Shown: positions 1 to 6,702, numbered from the stretch's first letter. The stretch: DNA of 6,915 bases from Gulosibacter sediminis (GCF_014904065.1 NZ_JACXJG010000010.1:17280-24194); one strand, 5' to 3'. Numbers and translations: made by a program. The notes: generated from the sequence alone by a model not told the origin.

Positions 1-1
1 C

Positions 2-79
2 TTCAGCAACGACCTCTCGTTCGCTGACTTCGACTCGTTCTCGGGTAACGACGACTTCGGCAACATCGACTTCAACTAG
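2..79 (+). CDS. C-terminal end of an upstream protein (partial; possibly RNA polymerase beta' subunit)
   Basis: An open frame enters from the left edge and ends at TAG (77-79), giving 25 residues that begin FSNDLSFADF and end FGNIDFN. The tail is rich in Phe, Asp, Asn and Ser and has no basic residue. Its codons are almost all the C-ending choices (ttc, gac, aac) typical of highly expressed genes in this window. A strong terminator follows directly, so this is the true end of a transcription unit. In many actinobacteria rpoC lies just upstream of the rpsL operon, and an acidic aromatic-rich tail would suit RpoC, but I cannot identify 25 variable residues by sequence. Coding is well supported; the rpoC identity is an inference from gene order only. 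Confidence 0.6.
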   Translation, partial: FSNDLSFADFDSFSGNDDFGNIDFN

Positions 80-106
80 AAGTCGTCGCAACCGAACTCG
101 CACTCC

Positions 107-148
107 ACGGGCGATGCCCCGAACCTCCAGGTTCGGGGCATCGCCCGT
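107..148 (+). terminator. Intrinsic terminator after the upstream gene
   Basis: A perfect 19-bp stem (107-125 pairs with 130-148) closes a 4-base loop TCCA and is followed by TT at 149-150; the T-run is TTT if the last paired base is counted. It starts 28 bases after the stop codon at 77-79. The stem is very GC-rich and has no mismatch, so termination should be strong despite the short T-run, as is common in high-GC actinobacteria. It isolates the downstream genes from the upstream transcript. Confidence 0.9.
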
Positions 149-187
149 TTCCGCGTGCCGTAGCCGGGTTTCGGGCCCGCGCACCGT

Positions 188-193
188 TACCCT
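188..193 (+). promoter_or_regulatory. -10 element for a leaderless transcript of the membrane protein gene
   Basis: TACCCT matches the actinobacterial TANNNT -10 pattern and lies six bases before the ATG at 200, so transcription would begin at or very near the A of the start codon. No Shine-Dalgarno sequence precedes the ATG. An in-frame TAG at 161-163, with no ATG, GTG or TTG between it and position 200, rules out a longer protein. No good -35 hexamer is visible about 17 bases upstream, which is usual for such promoters. Confidence 0.5.
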
Positions 194-199
194 GGCGGC

Positions 200-1405
200 A
201 TGAGTGACCAGTACCGACCGCAGCCGTACGACGATGGGCCCCGCACGACCGTCGACCCGCATCTGCTGCCACAGCGCCCCGCCTCGGCTGCTTCGCAGCC
301 CGAGCAGGCGGATGGGCCGCAGGCGACGGACGCGCCGGTCGAGAACCCGACTCCAGCATCCGAGCCCGCCGCAGTGTCCGAGCCCGTCCCCGAGGTGCCG
401 GCGGATGCGGGCGAGCAGCCGAGCAACGCGTTTGCCGTCGGCACCGATGGCGAGACCTCGCGCGAGACACCCGCCGAGGGCTTCGACGCGCCGGGCGCAG
501 CGCCCGCGGGGGATGCACGCCTCAACGAGGCCGTAGCCCGCTCGCGTTCGATCCCGGTCGACGAAACTGGGGCGGGCGCAACGCTCGACGCCGAGCCTGA
601 CACGGCGGCGCGCGCCTACCACGCCGACGCGTACGGCACGGATGCGCCGGCGGCCGAGTCCGCCACGGACGCGAACGTCGCGCCGCTCGATATGCCCGTC
701 GGTGCGGTCAACGACCGCACCGATGAACCCGATATCTACGCCGATGCCGACCCCGCGACGACGCAGCTCGACGACCCGGTAGCGGCGACGCCCACCGAGG
801 CCCCGACGACCTCGCCGACGGAGGGGCTCATTGTTGAGCCCGACAAGCGTGGCAACCGCGGCTTCGCGTTCTTCACCGCGCTGCTCGCAATCGTCGTATT
901 CGGCGCCCTCTATGCGGTCGCATTCGCGGCCGCCCGCATGATCTTCACGACCGGCGGCGACTTCGTCGGTGGCATCTTCGAGTTCATCGGCACGGCGCCG
1001 TTCTACGTGCCGGTAGCTCTGTTCGGCATCTTCCTCATCGTGTGGTCGCTCATTGCGAACCGCGCGGGCTGGTGGTCGTACATCGTCGCGAGCCTGATCG
1101 CGGCCGTGCTGACGGGCGGCGGCTACTACGTGGGCGTCGCCTTCCAGGACGTCGTGAATGGCCAGCCCTGGTCGAATGACACCTTCGAGACCGCTATTCG
1201 CTCGGCCGAGCACCTGCCCGGTGCGCTGCTCGCCTTCATCGCGGGTCGTGAGAGCGCGCTGTGGATCGGTGGCATCGCCGCCCTGCGCGGCCGCAGCGTG
1301 AAGAAGCGCAATGCCGCAGAGCGCGCCGAGTATGAGCGCAAGGTGGCCGAGGAGCGCGAGTACGAGGCCCAGCGAACGTCGATCACCTTTGACGAGGGAC
1401 GCTAA
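200..1405 (+). CDS. Uncharacterised multi-pass membrane protein with long disordered N-terminal region
   Basis: This 401-residue protein is not one I recognise. Residues 1-215 are acidic and rich in Ala, Pro, Asp, Glu and Thr, with no predicted fold or hydrophobic segment; they look disordered. After a short basic linker (KRGNR, 216-220) come hydrophobic segments at about 221-247, 266-286, 291-315 and a weaker one at 337-362, which contains Arg350-Glu351. The tail (365-401) is highly charged and probably a cytoplasmic helix. By the positive-inside rule both ends are likely cytoplasmic. No catalytic motif, signal peptide or transporter signature is visible. The start is forced by an in-frame stop at 161-163 and lacks a Shine-Dalgarno sequence, so translation is probably leaderless. 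The next gene begins four bases after its stop and appears to share its transcript. Function is unknown; an envelope role linked to growth is only a guess from its position beside the translation genes. Confidence 0.85.
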   Translation: MSDQYRPQPYDDGPRTTVDPHLLPQRPASAASQPEQADGPQATDAPVENPTPASEPAAVSEPVPEVPADAGEQPSNAFAVGTDGETSRETPAEGFDAPGAAPAGDARLNEAVARSRSIPVDETGAGATLDAEPDTAARAYHADAYGTDAPAAESATDANVAPLDMPVGAVNDRTDEPDIYADADPATTQLDDPVAATPTEAPTTSPTEGLIVEPDKRGNRGFAFFTALLAIVVFGALYAVAFAAARMIFTTGGDFVGGIFEFIGTAPFYVPVALFGIFLIVWSLIANRAGWWSYIVASLIAAVLTGGGYYVGVAFQDVVNGQPWSNDTFETAIRSAEHLPGALLAFIAGRESALWIGGIAALRGRSVKKRNAAERAEYERKVAEEREYEAQRTSITFDEGR

Positions 1406-1409
1406 CTTC

Positions 1410-1862
1410 ATGGCGCAGGTCGCCGCGACGTTCGAGGTACCGAACGGCTGGGAGAAGTTCGAGTGGGAAGGCACGCTCGGGGGAGTGCGCCACCTTGCCG
1501 TGAGCGGCGACTTCCGCCCGAACGTGCTCGTCACCCTCGACAAGTGGCCGGGTCAGGTCGGCGCGCAACAGGCCGACGAGATTCTCGGCGAGCAACTGGT
1601 GGCCGCAGGCGCCGAGGTTACCGAGCGCGAGACCTTTGCCGAGCCGCGTCCCGGCGTCGAGATCGCGACGCTACAGCGCGACGAAGCTGGCGCATCCGTG
1701 CGGGTGCGCTATCGCGTACAACTGCTCGAAGCCGGCGCTGATACGCTTGTGCTTACCGCGGTCGCAACCTACCTGCTTGAGCAGGCCGATGGCGTCGAAG
1801 GCGACGTCACGCGCATCCTCCGGAGTGTCGATCTGACGGCCTCCGCGACACGCGACGCTTGA
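1410..1862 (+). CDS. Uncharacterised small protein, possible PsbP/LpqN-like fold
   Basis: The 150-residue product begins MAQVAATFEVPNGWEKFEWE and has no signal peptide, lipobox or membrane segment, so it should be cytoplasmic. The opening FxVPxGW, then a strand ending PNVLVTLDKW (about residues 38-47), a helix (54-64), alternating strands and a closing VTRILRSVDL segment resemble the LpqN/LpqT and DUF1795 proteins, which share a PsbP/Mog1-like fold; this is pattern resemblance only. The ATG is chosen because GAGGGA at 1394-1399 lies ten bases upstream, inside the end of the preceding gene, and the genes are separated by only four bases, suggesting translational coupling. A longer in-frame reading from 1311 would overlap the previous gene by about 95 bases and is unlikely. 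The stop codon is embedded in the -35 box of the rpsL promoter. No enzymatic residues can be assigned. Confidence 0.85.
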   Translation: MAQVAATFEVPNGWEKFEWEGTLGGVRHLAVSGDFRPNVLVTLDKWPGQVGAQQADEILGEQLVAAGAEVTERETFAEPRPGVEIATLQRDEAGASVRVRYRVQLLEAGADTLVLTAVATYLLEQADGVEGDVTRILRSVDLTASATRDA

Positions 1863-1887
1863 CCGCCACATTCTGTCTGGTTAGACT
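1859..1887 (+). promoter_or_regulatory. Main promoter of the str operon (rpsL promoter)
   Basis: TTGACC at 1859-1864 and TAGACT at 1882-1887 are separated by exactly 17 bases, a near-consensus housekeeping sigma-factor promoter. Predicted transcription start is about 1894. The -35 box overlaps the TGA stop (1860-1862) of the preceding gene. It lies about 207 bases upstream of the rpsL start codon and is the best promoter match seen in the window, in keeping with the high expression expected of these genes. Confidence 0.85.
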
Positions 1888-1892
1888 AGATC

Positions 1893-2100
1893 GGTACGCC
1901 GCCCTCTGGCGTGCCTCAAATTCATGCCGTCGCCGCGGTCACAGCGGTCGGTAGGAGTGTTTGCCCGGCGAAGTCCAGGCCGAACATGTATCCAGTCCAG
2001 CGTCGTCCATGCACGGCCGCGACGGGGTGAGGCGCGAGTTTCAGAGCAGCTGCCGCGTGCAGCAAGGCGAAAGCACAATCAATTCCAAGGAGATTAACCA
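1893..2100 (+). promoter_or_regulatory. Long 5' leader of the rpsL mRNA with a hairpin at its 5' end
   Basis: The leader of about 207 bases holds no convincing gene. At its very 5' end an 8-bp stem (1893-1900 with 1908-1915, one G-U pair) closes a 7-base loop, which would begin at the predicted transcript start and could protect the mRNA from 5'-end decay. A second small stem, GCTGC/GCAGC (2049-2053 with 2059-2063, 5-base loop), lies about 24 bases before the Shine-Dalgarno sequence. A 57-codon reading frame (1924-2097) crosses it, but it is arginine-rich and lacks a ribosome binding site. The leader could carry autogenous or growth-rate control; no known riboswitch or ribosomal leader motif is recognised. 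Confidence 0.5.
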
Positions 2101-2472
2101 GTGCCAACCATTCAGCAGTTGGTCCGCAAGGGCCGCAAGCCCAAGGTGACCTCGTCCAAGTCGCCGGCTCTGAAGGGCAACCCCCAGCAGCGTGGCGTAT
2201 GCACCCGTGTGTACACCACCACCCCGAAGAAGCCGAACTCGGCACTGCGCAAGGTGGCCCGTGTGAAGCTTTCGAACGGCACCGAAGTTACCGCCTACAT
2301 CCCCGGTGAGGGGCACAACCTGCAGGAGCACTCGATGGTGCTCGTGCGTGGCGGTCGTGTGAAGGACCTCCCGGGCGTGCGTTACCGCATCGTCCGCGGT
2401 GCCCTCGACACCCAGTCGGTCAAGGACCGCAAGCAGGCTCGTAGCCGCTACGGCGCGAAGAAGGAGAAGTAA
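2101..2472 (+). CDS. rpsL: Small ribosomal subunit protein S12
   Basis: S12 sits at the 30S decoding centre, where it helps monitor codon-anticodon pairing and contacts EF-Tu and EF-G. The 123-residue product has the family's normal length and hallmark segments: [12 protein letters not shown] at the N-terminus, [16 protein letters not shown] (39-55), [12 protein letters not shown] (67-78) and [11 protein letters not shown] (86-96). Lys43 and Lys88, the classic streptomycin-resistance positions, are both wild type, so this allele predicts no S12-based resistance. Asp89, equivalent to the residue methylthiolated in some other bacteria, is present. The start is GTG at 2101, set by AAGGAGA at 2087-2093 with a 7-base spacer. 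It is the first gene of the str operon, and its TAA shares a base with the rpsG start codon. Confidence 0.99.
   Translation: MPTIQQLVRKGRKPKVTSSKSPALKGNPQQRGVCTRVYTTTPKKPNSALRKVARVKLSNGTEVTAYIPGEGHNLQEHSMVLVRGGRVKDLPGVRYRIVRGALDTQSVKDRKQARSRYGAKKEK
2461..2467 (+). promoter_or_regulatory. Ribosome binding site of rpsG inside the rpsL coding end
   Basis: AAGGAGA is encoded by the last Lys-Glu-Lys codons of rpsL and lies four bases before the rpsG ATG (2472). The stop and start overlap as TAATG, so ribosomes finishing S12 can restart on S7. This coupling leaves no intergenic room here for an S7-binding structure like the one between these genes in enterobacteria. Confidence 0.8.
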
Positions 2473-2942
2473 TGCCTCGTAAGGGTCCCGCGCCTAAGCG
2501 CCCCGTAGTGATCGACCCGGTGTACAGCTCGCCGGTCGTGACGCAGCTCATCAACAAGATCCTCCTCGACGGTAAGAAGTCGCAGGCCGAGCGCATCGTT
2601 TACGGTGCCCTCGAGAACGTCGCGAAGAAGTCCGACCAGGACGCCGTCGCGACCCTCAAGAAGGCCCTCGACAACGTTCGCCCGACCCTTGAGGTTCGTT
2701 CGCGCCGCGTCGGCGGTTCGACCTACCAGGTTCCGGTTGAGGTCAAGCCGCTTCGCGCGAACACCCTCGCGCTGCGCTGGCTCACCGGCTACGCCAAGGC
2801 TCGTCGCGAGAAGTCGATGACCGAGCGTCTCACCAACGAGATCCTCGACGCCTCGAACGGCCTCGGCGCCGCCGTGAAGCGTCGCGAAGACACGCACAAG
2901 ATGGCCGAGTCGAACAAGGCCTTCGCCCACTACCGCTGGTAG
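2472..2942 (+). CDS. rpsG: Small ribosomal subunit protein S7
   Basis: S7 is a primary 16S rRNA-binding protein that nucleates the 30S head and lies near the E site. The 156 residues match the usual bacterial length. Hallmarks are [15 protein letters not shown] (30-44), the segment from NVRPTLEV through [17 protein letters not shown] (68-93), ALRWL (100-104), [14 protein letters not shown] (114-127) and the C-terminal [20 protein letters not shown] (137-156). The start codon overlaps the rpsL stop by one base. In E. coli S7 represses its own operon by binding the rpsL-rpsG spacer; here that spacer is absent, while a strong hairpin lies just after the gene, before fusA. No unusual substitution is seen. 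Confidence 0.99.
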   Translation: MPRKGPAPKRPVVIDPVYSSPVVTQLINKILLDGKKSQAERIVYGALENVAKKSDQDAVATLKKALDNVRPTLEVRSRRVGGSTYQVPVEVKPLRANTLALRWLTGYAKARREKSMTERLTNEILDASNGLGAAVKRREDTHKMAESNKAFAHYRW

Positions 2943-2947
2943 TTCTT

Positions 2948-2991
2948 AGACCGGTCAACGTGGCGTGCTAAGCACTCATGTTGGCCGGTCT
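2948..2991 (+). promoter_or_regulatory. Long RNA hairpin between rpsG and fusA
   Basis: Bases 2948-2963 pair with 2976-2991 over 16 bp with three G-U wobbles and no mismatch. After one bulged C (2964), GTGC (2965-2968) pairs with GCAC (2972-2975) around a TAA loop, giving 20 bp in all. The hairpin starts five bases after the rpsG stop. It is not followed by a true T-run (next bases are TGCTTC), and fusA lacks an obvious own promoter, so full termination is unlikely. It may be a partial terminator, a processing or stability element, or a protein-binding site. The structure is seen in the sequence; its role is inferred. Confidence 0.7.
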
Positions 2992-3055
2992 TGCTTCAGA
3001 CGCGTTTACCGGCGCATCCTCGCTTTTTCAGTTCCAAACACAACGGGAGACATCC

Positions 3056-5170
3056 GTGGCACAGGCAGTGCAGACGAACCTCAGCAAGGTTCGAAATATC
3101 GGCATCATGGCGCACATCGATGCTGGTAAGACCACGACCACCGAGCGCATTCTTTTCTACACGGGTGTAAACCACAAGATCGGTGAGACCCACGATGGTG
3201 CCGCCACCATGGACTGGATGGCGCAGGAGCAGGAACGCGGTATCACCATTACCTCCGCGGCGACCACTTGCTCGTGGGGCGACACCCAGATCAACATCAT
3301 CGACACCCCCGGTCACGTTGACTTCACCGTTGAGGTTGAGCGCTCGCTGCGCGTCCTCGACGGCGCCGTCGCCGTGTTCGACGGCAAGGAGGGTGTTGAG
3401 CCCCAGTCCGAGACCGTGTGGCGTCAGGCTGACAAGTACAACGTCCCCCGCATTTGCTTCGTCAACAAGATGGACAAGCTCGGCGCGGACTTCTACTACT
3501 CGATCGACACGATCAAGTCGCGCCTCGGCGTGAAGCCGCTCGTTCTGCAGCTCCCGATCGGTGTTGAGAACGACTTCATCGGTGTTGTCGACCTCATCAA
3601 CATGCGCGCGCTCACCTGGCGCGGCGACGCCAAGGGCGTCGTGGCACAGGGCGCCGAGGCCGAGATCGAGGAGATCCCCGCCGACCTGCTCGAGCGCGCC
3701 GAAGAGTACCGCGCCGAGCTGCTCGAGGCCGTTGCTGAGTCGAGTGACGAGCTGCTCGAGAAGTACCTCGGTGGCGAAGAGATCTCGATCGAAGAGCTTC
3801 AGGCCGGCATCCGCCAGCTCACCATCGCGGGCGAGGCATTCCCCGTGCTTTGCGGTACCGCGTTCAAGAACCGCGGCATCCAGCCGATGCTCGACGCGGT
3901 CGTCTCGTACCTCCCCTCGCCCCTCGACGTGCCGCCGATGGTTGGCCACGACGTCAAGGACGAGGAGATCGAGATCATCCGCAAGCCTTCGACCGACGAG
4001 CCCTTCGCGGCGCTCGCGTTCAAGGTTGTTGCGCACCCGTTCTACGGTCGCCTCACCTACCTCCGCGTTTACTCGGGCCACGTCGAGGCCGGCACCCAGG
4101 TGCTCAACTCGACGAAGGGCAAGAAGGAGCGCATCGGCAAGCTCTTCCAGATGCACGCCAACAAGGAGAACCCCGTCGAGTCGGTTACCGCCGGTCACAT
4201 CTACGCGGCCATCGGTCTGAAGGACACCACCACCGGTGACACCCTCTCGGCACTCGACGCGCCCGTGATCCTCGAGTCGATGAGCTTCCCGGAGCCCGTC
4301 ATCTCGGTGGCCATCGAGCCGAACTCGAAGGCCGACCAGGAGAAGCTCGGCACCGCGATCCAGAAGCTAGCCGAAGAGGACCCGACGTTCCGCGTCGAGC
4401 TCAACCACGAGACAGGTCAGACGACCATCTCGGGCATGGGCGAGCTCCACCTCGATATCCTCGTCGACCGCATGAAGCGCGAGTTCAAGGTTGAGGCGAA
4501 CATCGGTAAGCCGCAGGTTGCGTACCGCGAGACCCTCCGCCGCCCGGTCGAGAAGTACGACTACACCCACAAGAAGCAGACCGGTGGTTCCGGTCAGTTC
4601 GCGAAGGTGCAGATCAGCCTCGAGCCCATGGAGGTCGAGGGCGACAAGGTGTACGAGTTCGAGAACGCCGTGACCGGTGGTCGCGTGCCTCGCGAGTACA
4701 TCCCCTCGGTTGACGCGGGTATCCAGGACGCGATGCGTGTTGGTATCCTCGCTGGCTACCCGATGGTCGGCGTGAAGGCGATTCTGGTTGATGGCGCGTA
4801 CCACGACGTTGACTCGTCGGAAATGGCCTTCAAGATTGCTGGTTCGATGGCGTTCAAGGAGGCCGCTCCCAAGGCGAGCCCCGCGCTGCTCGAGCCGCTC
4901 ATGAAGGTCGAAGTGCGTACGCCTGAGGAGTACATGGGTGACGTTATTGGTGACCTGAACTCCCGTCGCGGCCAGATCCAGTCGATGGAAGACGCCTCGG
5001 GCGTCAAGGTGGTGCGCGCGCTCGTGCCGCTGTCCGAGATGTTCGGGTACATCGGCGACCTGCGCAGCAAGACCTCTGGTCGCGCTGTGTACTCGATGGA
5101 GTTCGACTCCTACTCGGAGGTCCCGAAGGCTGTTGCCGACGAGATCATCCAGAAGAGCAAGGGCGAGTAG
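3056..5170 (+). CDS. fusA: Elongation factor G
   Basis: EF-G is the cytoplasmic translocation GTPase that moves tRNA-mRNA through the ribosome and helps split it during recycling. The 704-residue protein has all G-domain motifs: AHIDAGKT (19-26), RGITIT (61-66), DTPGH (83-87), NKMD (137-140) and CGTAF (266-270). Domain II follows from about 310; domain IV starts near KPQVAYRET (485-493) and contains the GGSGQFAKV stretch; domain V includes [17 protein letters not shown] and the segment [11 protein letters not shown] (629-639). Start choice: GTG at 3056 lies five bases after GGGAGA (3045-3050) and gives the standard N-terminus [22 protein letters not shown]. An upstream in-frame ATG at 2978 would add 26 non-homologous residues and sits inside the hairpin, so it is rejected. 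The gene is co-transcribed with rpsL and rpsG unless the preceding hairpin interferes. No truncation or frameshift is visible. Confidence 0.98.
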   Translation: MAQAVQTNLSKVRNIGIMAHIDAGKTTTTERILFYTGVNHKIGETHDGAATMDWMAQEQERGITITSAATTCSWGDTQINIIDTPGHVDFTVEVERSLRVLDGAVAVFDGKEGVEPQSETVWRQADKYNVPRICFVNKMDKLGADFYYSIDTIKSRLGVKPLVLQLPIGVENDFIGVVDLINMRALTWRGDAKGVVAQGAEAEIEEIPADLLERAEEYRAELLEAVAESSDELLEKYLGGEEISIEELQAGIRQLTIAGEAFPVLCGTAFKNRGIQPMLDAVVSYLPSPLDVPPMVGHDVKDEEIEIIRKPSTDEPFAALAFKVVAHPFYGRLTYLRVYSGHVEAGTQVLNSTKGKKERIGKLFQMHANKENPVESVTAGHIYAAIGLKDTTTGDTLSALDAPVILESMSFPEPVISVAIEPNSKADQEKLGTAIQKLAEEDPTFRVELNHETGQTTISGMGELHLDILVDRMKREFKVEANIGKPQVAYRETLRRPVEKYDYTHKKQTGGSGQFAKVQISLEPMEVEGDKVYEFENAVTGGRVPREYIPSVDAGIQDAMRVGILAGYPMVGVKAILVDGAYHDVDSSEMAFKIAGSMAFKEAAPKASPALLEPLMKVEVRTPEEYMGDVIGDLNSRRGQIQSMEDASGVKVVRALVPLSEMFGYIGDLRSKTSGRAVYSMEFDSYSEVPKAVADEIIQKSKGE

Positions 5171-5188
5171 CCTCCCCGTAGCTCAGGC

Positions 5189-5217
5189 TTCGGTCAGGCG
5201 CCATGCGCTAGGCCGAG
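5189..5217 (+). terminator. Imperfect hairpin after fusA (possible attenuator or weak terminator)
   Basis: Bases 5189-5195 pair with 5211-5217 and 5197-5201 with 5205-5209, separated by one A-A mismatch, around a CAT loop; three of the twelve pairs are G-U. It begins 18 bases after the fusA stop and is followed by the AT-rich run CATTTATTCA (5221-5230). It could partly terminate the rpsL-rpsG-fusA transcript, leaving tuf to its own promoter, or serve as a processing site. The stem is much weaker than the two clear terminators in the window. Confidence 0.35.
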
Positions 5218-5240
5218 TAGCATTTATTCATCTGTCCAAG

Positions 5241-5269
5241 TTTTAAAGTTTCGATCCGCGCTGTATCGT
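5241..5269 (+). promoter_or_regulatory. Candidate separate promoter for tuf
   Basis: TATCGT at 5264-5269 fits the TANNNT -10 pattern and lies 43 bases before the GTG start. Upstream, the stretch from about 5221 to 5251 is the most AT-rich segment of the window (it includes CATTTATTCA and TTTTAAAGTT) and could supply a degenerate -35 (TTTTAA at 5241-5246, 17-base spacer) and an UP-like element. A dedicated tuf promoter is common because EF-Tu is needed in excess over EF-G. The -35 match is poor, so this is tentative. Confidence 0.45.
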
Positions 5270-5306
5270 GGAGCGATTCCAGTAACAGTCCTGAGGAGGA
5301 CCCACA

Positions 5307-6497
5307 GTGGCCAAGGCCAAGTTTGAGCGGACCAAGCCGCACGTAAACATCGGAACGATCGGTCACGTCGACCACGGCAAGACGACGCTCTCCGCCGCGA
5401 TCTCGAAGGTGCTTGCTGACAAGTACCCGTCGGAGACCAACGTGCAGCGCGACTTCGCCTCGATCGACTCGGCTCCGGAAGAGCGCCAGCGCGGCATCAC
5501 GATCAACATCTCGCACATCGAGTACGAGACCCCGAAGCGTCACTACGCCCACGTTGACGCCCCGGGTCACGCTGACTACGTGAAGAACATGATCACCGGT
5601 GCTGCCCAGATGGACGGCGCGATCCTCGTTGTCGCCGCCACCGACGGCCCGATGGCGCAGACCCGCGAGCACGTGCTGCTCGCCAAGCAGGTTGGCGTTC
5701 CCTACCTGGTTGCTGCTCTCAACAAGTCGGACATGGTTGACGACGAAGAGATCCTGGAGCTCGTTGAGCTCGAGGTCCGCGAGCTCCTCGCTTCGCAGGG
5801 CTTCGACGAAGACGCTCCTGTCGTTCGCGTCTCGGCGCTCAAGGCGCTCGAGGGCGACGAGAAGTGGGTCCAGTCGGTCCTCGACCTCATGGAGGCTGTC
5901 GACGAGAGCGTTCCGGACCCGGAGCGTGACCGCGAGAAGCCCTTCCTCATGCCGATTGAGGACGTCTTCACCATCACCGGTCGTGGCACCGTTGTGACCG
6001 GCCGCGCCGAGCGCGGTACCCTCGCGATCAACTCGGAAGTTGAGATCGTTGGTATCCGCCCGACCCAGAAGACCACCGTTACCGGTATCGAGATGTTCCA
6101 CAAGCAGCTCGATGAGGCATGGGCCGGTGAGAACTGTGGTCTCCTGCTCCGTGGTCTCAAGCGCGAAGACGTCGAGCGTGGCCAGGTTGTGGTCAAGCCC
6201 GGTAGCGTCACCCCGCACACCAACTTCGAGGGCACTGCCTACATCCTCTCGAAGGAAGAGGGCGGCCGTCACAACCCGTTCTACTCGAACTACCGCCCGC
6301 AGTTCTACTTCCGTACCACGGACGTGACCGGCGTCATCACCCTGCCCGAGGGCAAGGAAATGGTTATGCCTGGTGACACCGTCGACATGTCGGTCGAGCT
6401 CATCCAGCCGATCGCTATGGAAGAGGGCCTCGGCTTCGCCATCCGTGAGGGTGGCCGCACCGTTGGTGCCGGTACCGTCACCTCGATCACCAAGTAG
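5307..6497 (+). CDS. tuf: Elongation factor Tu
   Basis: EF-Tu is the abundant cytoplasmic GTPase that carries aminoacyl-tRNA to the ribosomal A site. The 396-residue product shows GHVDHGKT (19-26), RGITI (62-66), DAPGH (84-88), NKSD (139-142, Ser in place of the Cys of the E. coli NKCD motif) and SAL (176-178). Domains II and III follow, including [36 protein letters not shown] and a C-terminal region ending [14 protein letters not shown]. The GTG start at 5307 is placed by a strong GAGGAGGA Shine-Dalgarno (5293-5300) with six bases of spacing and yields the normal [14 protein letters not shown] start. The gene follows fusA by 136 bases, with signs of its own promoter in the gap, and ends at a strong terminator. 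Whether the genome has a second tuf copy cannot be seen here. No known elfamycin-resistance change was looked for exhaustively. Confidence 0.99.
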   Translation: MAKAKFERTKPHVNIGTIGHVDHGKTTLSAAISKVLADKYPSETNVQRDFASIDSAPEERQRGITINISHIEYETPKRHYAHVDAPGHADYVKNMITGAAQMDGAILVVAATDGPMAQTREHVLLAKQVGVPYLVAALNKSDMVDDEEILELVELEVRELLASQGFDEDAPVVRVSALKALEGDEKWVQSVLDLMEAVDESVPDPERDREKPFLMPIEDVFTITGRGTVVTGRAERGTLAINSEVEIVGIRPTQKTTVTGIEMFHKQLDEAWAGENCGLLLRGLKREDVERGQVVVKPGSVTPHTNFEGTAYILSKEEGGRHNPFYSNYRPQFYFRTTDVTGVITLPEGKEMVMPGDTVDMSVELIQPIAMEEGLGFAIREGGRTVGAGTVTSITK

Positions 6498-6511
6498 TCT
6501 CTGACTCCGCT

Positions 6512-6552
6512 CAGCGGGCCGGACGCGCAAGCGTCCGGCCCGCTGTCGTTTT
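6512..6552 (+). terminator. Intrinsic terminator of tuf / the str operon
   Basis: A perfect 15-bp GC-rich stem (6512-6526 with 6531-6545) closes a GCAA tetraloop of the stable GNRA class and is followed by TCGTTTT (6546-6552). It starts 14 bases after the tuf stop. It ends the operon here, so transcription does not run on from tuf into the next gene. Confidence 0.95.
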
Positions 6553-6566
6553 CCAGGATGATTTCT

Positions 6567-6575
6567 TGTGGACAA
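6567..6575 (-). promoter_or_regulatory. Candidate DnaA box
   Basis: The minus strand reads TTGTCCACA, identical to the preferred actinobacterial DnaA box; with the neighbouring base it is TTGTCCACAA. It lies in the spacer between the tuf terminator and the next gene, 128 bases before that gene's ATG. Only one copy is noticed, so this is not an origin; it could be a DnaA-regulated promoter site, a titration site, or chance. The rest of the 6553-6702 spacer holds a direct repeat TTTGGCG (6609-6615 and 6623-6629) but no clear -10 or -35 pair. Confidence 0.4.
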
Positions 6576-6702
6576 CCCCGGGTGCTGTGGCGTTTGCTGG
6601 CAAGCTGATTTGGCGGGAACTTTTTGGCGCCGTGACGACTCAAAGATCATGGCGCGCCTGCGTGACCGAAGGCCGCACCGAACGATGAGCGAAGGGCGAG
6701 GC

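Noticed and set aside
1311..1409. Longer start for the 150-residue protein
   Set aside because: It would overlap the end of the membrane protein gene by 95 bases in another frame and gives an unlikely Arg/Ser-rich extension, whereas ATG 1410 has a ribosome binding site and normal operon spacing.
2101..2472. Possible streptomycin-resistance allele of rpsL
   Set aside because: Both key lysines (43 and 88) and the surrounding PGVRY segment are wild type.
2991..3020. Separate promoter for fusA
   Set aside because: TTGCTT at 2991-2996 has no acceptable TANNNT partner at 16-18 bases; the nearest hexamers (GCATCC, CATCCT) are poor.
2978..3055. Upstream ATG extension of fusA by 26 residues
   Set aside because: The ATG lies inside the hairpin, has no Shine-Dalgarno sequence, and the extra residues are foreign to EF-G. 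The GTG at 3056 has GGGAGA and gives the standard N-terminus.
2996..4198. 400-codon minus-strand open frame opposite fusA
   Set aside because: It is a shadow of the fusA reading frame, with the same low-stop effect of strong codon bias, and has no ribosome binding site or recognisable product.
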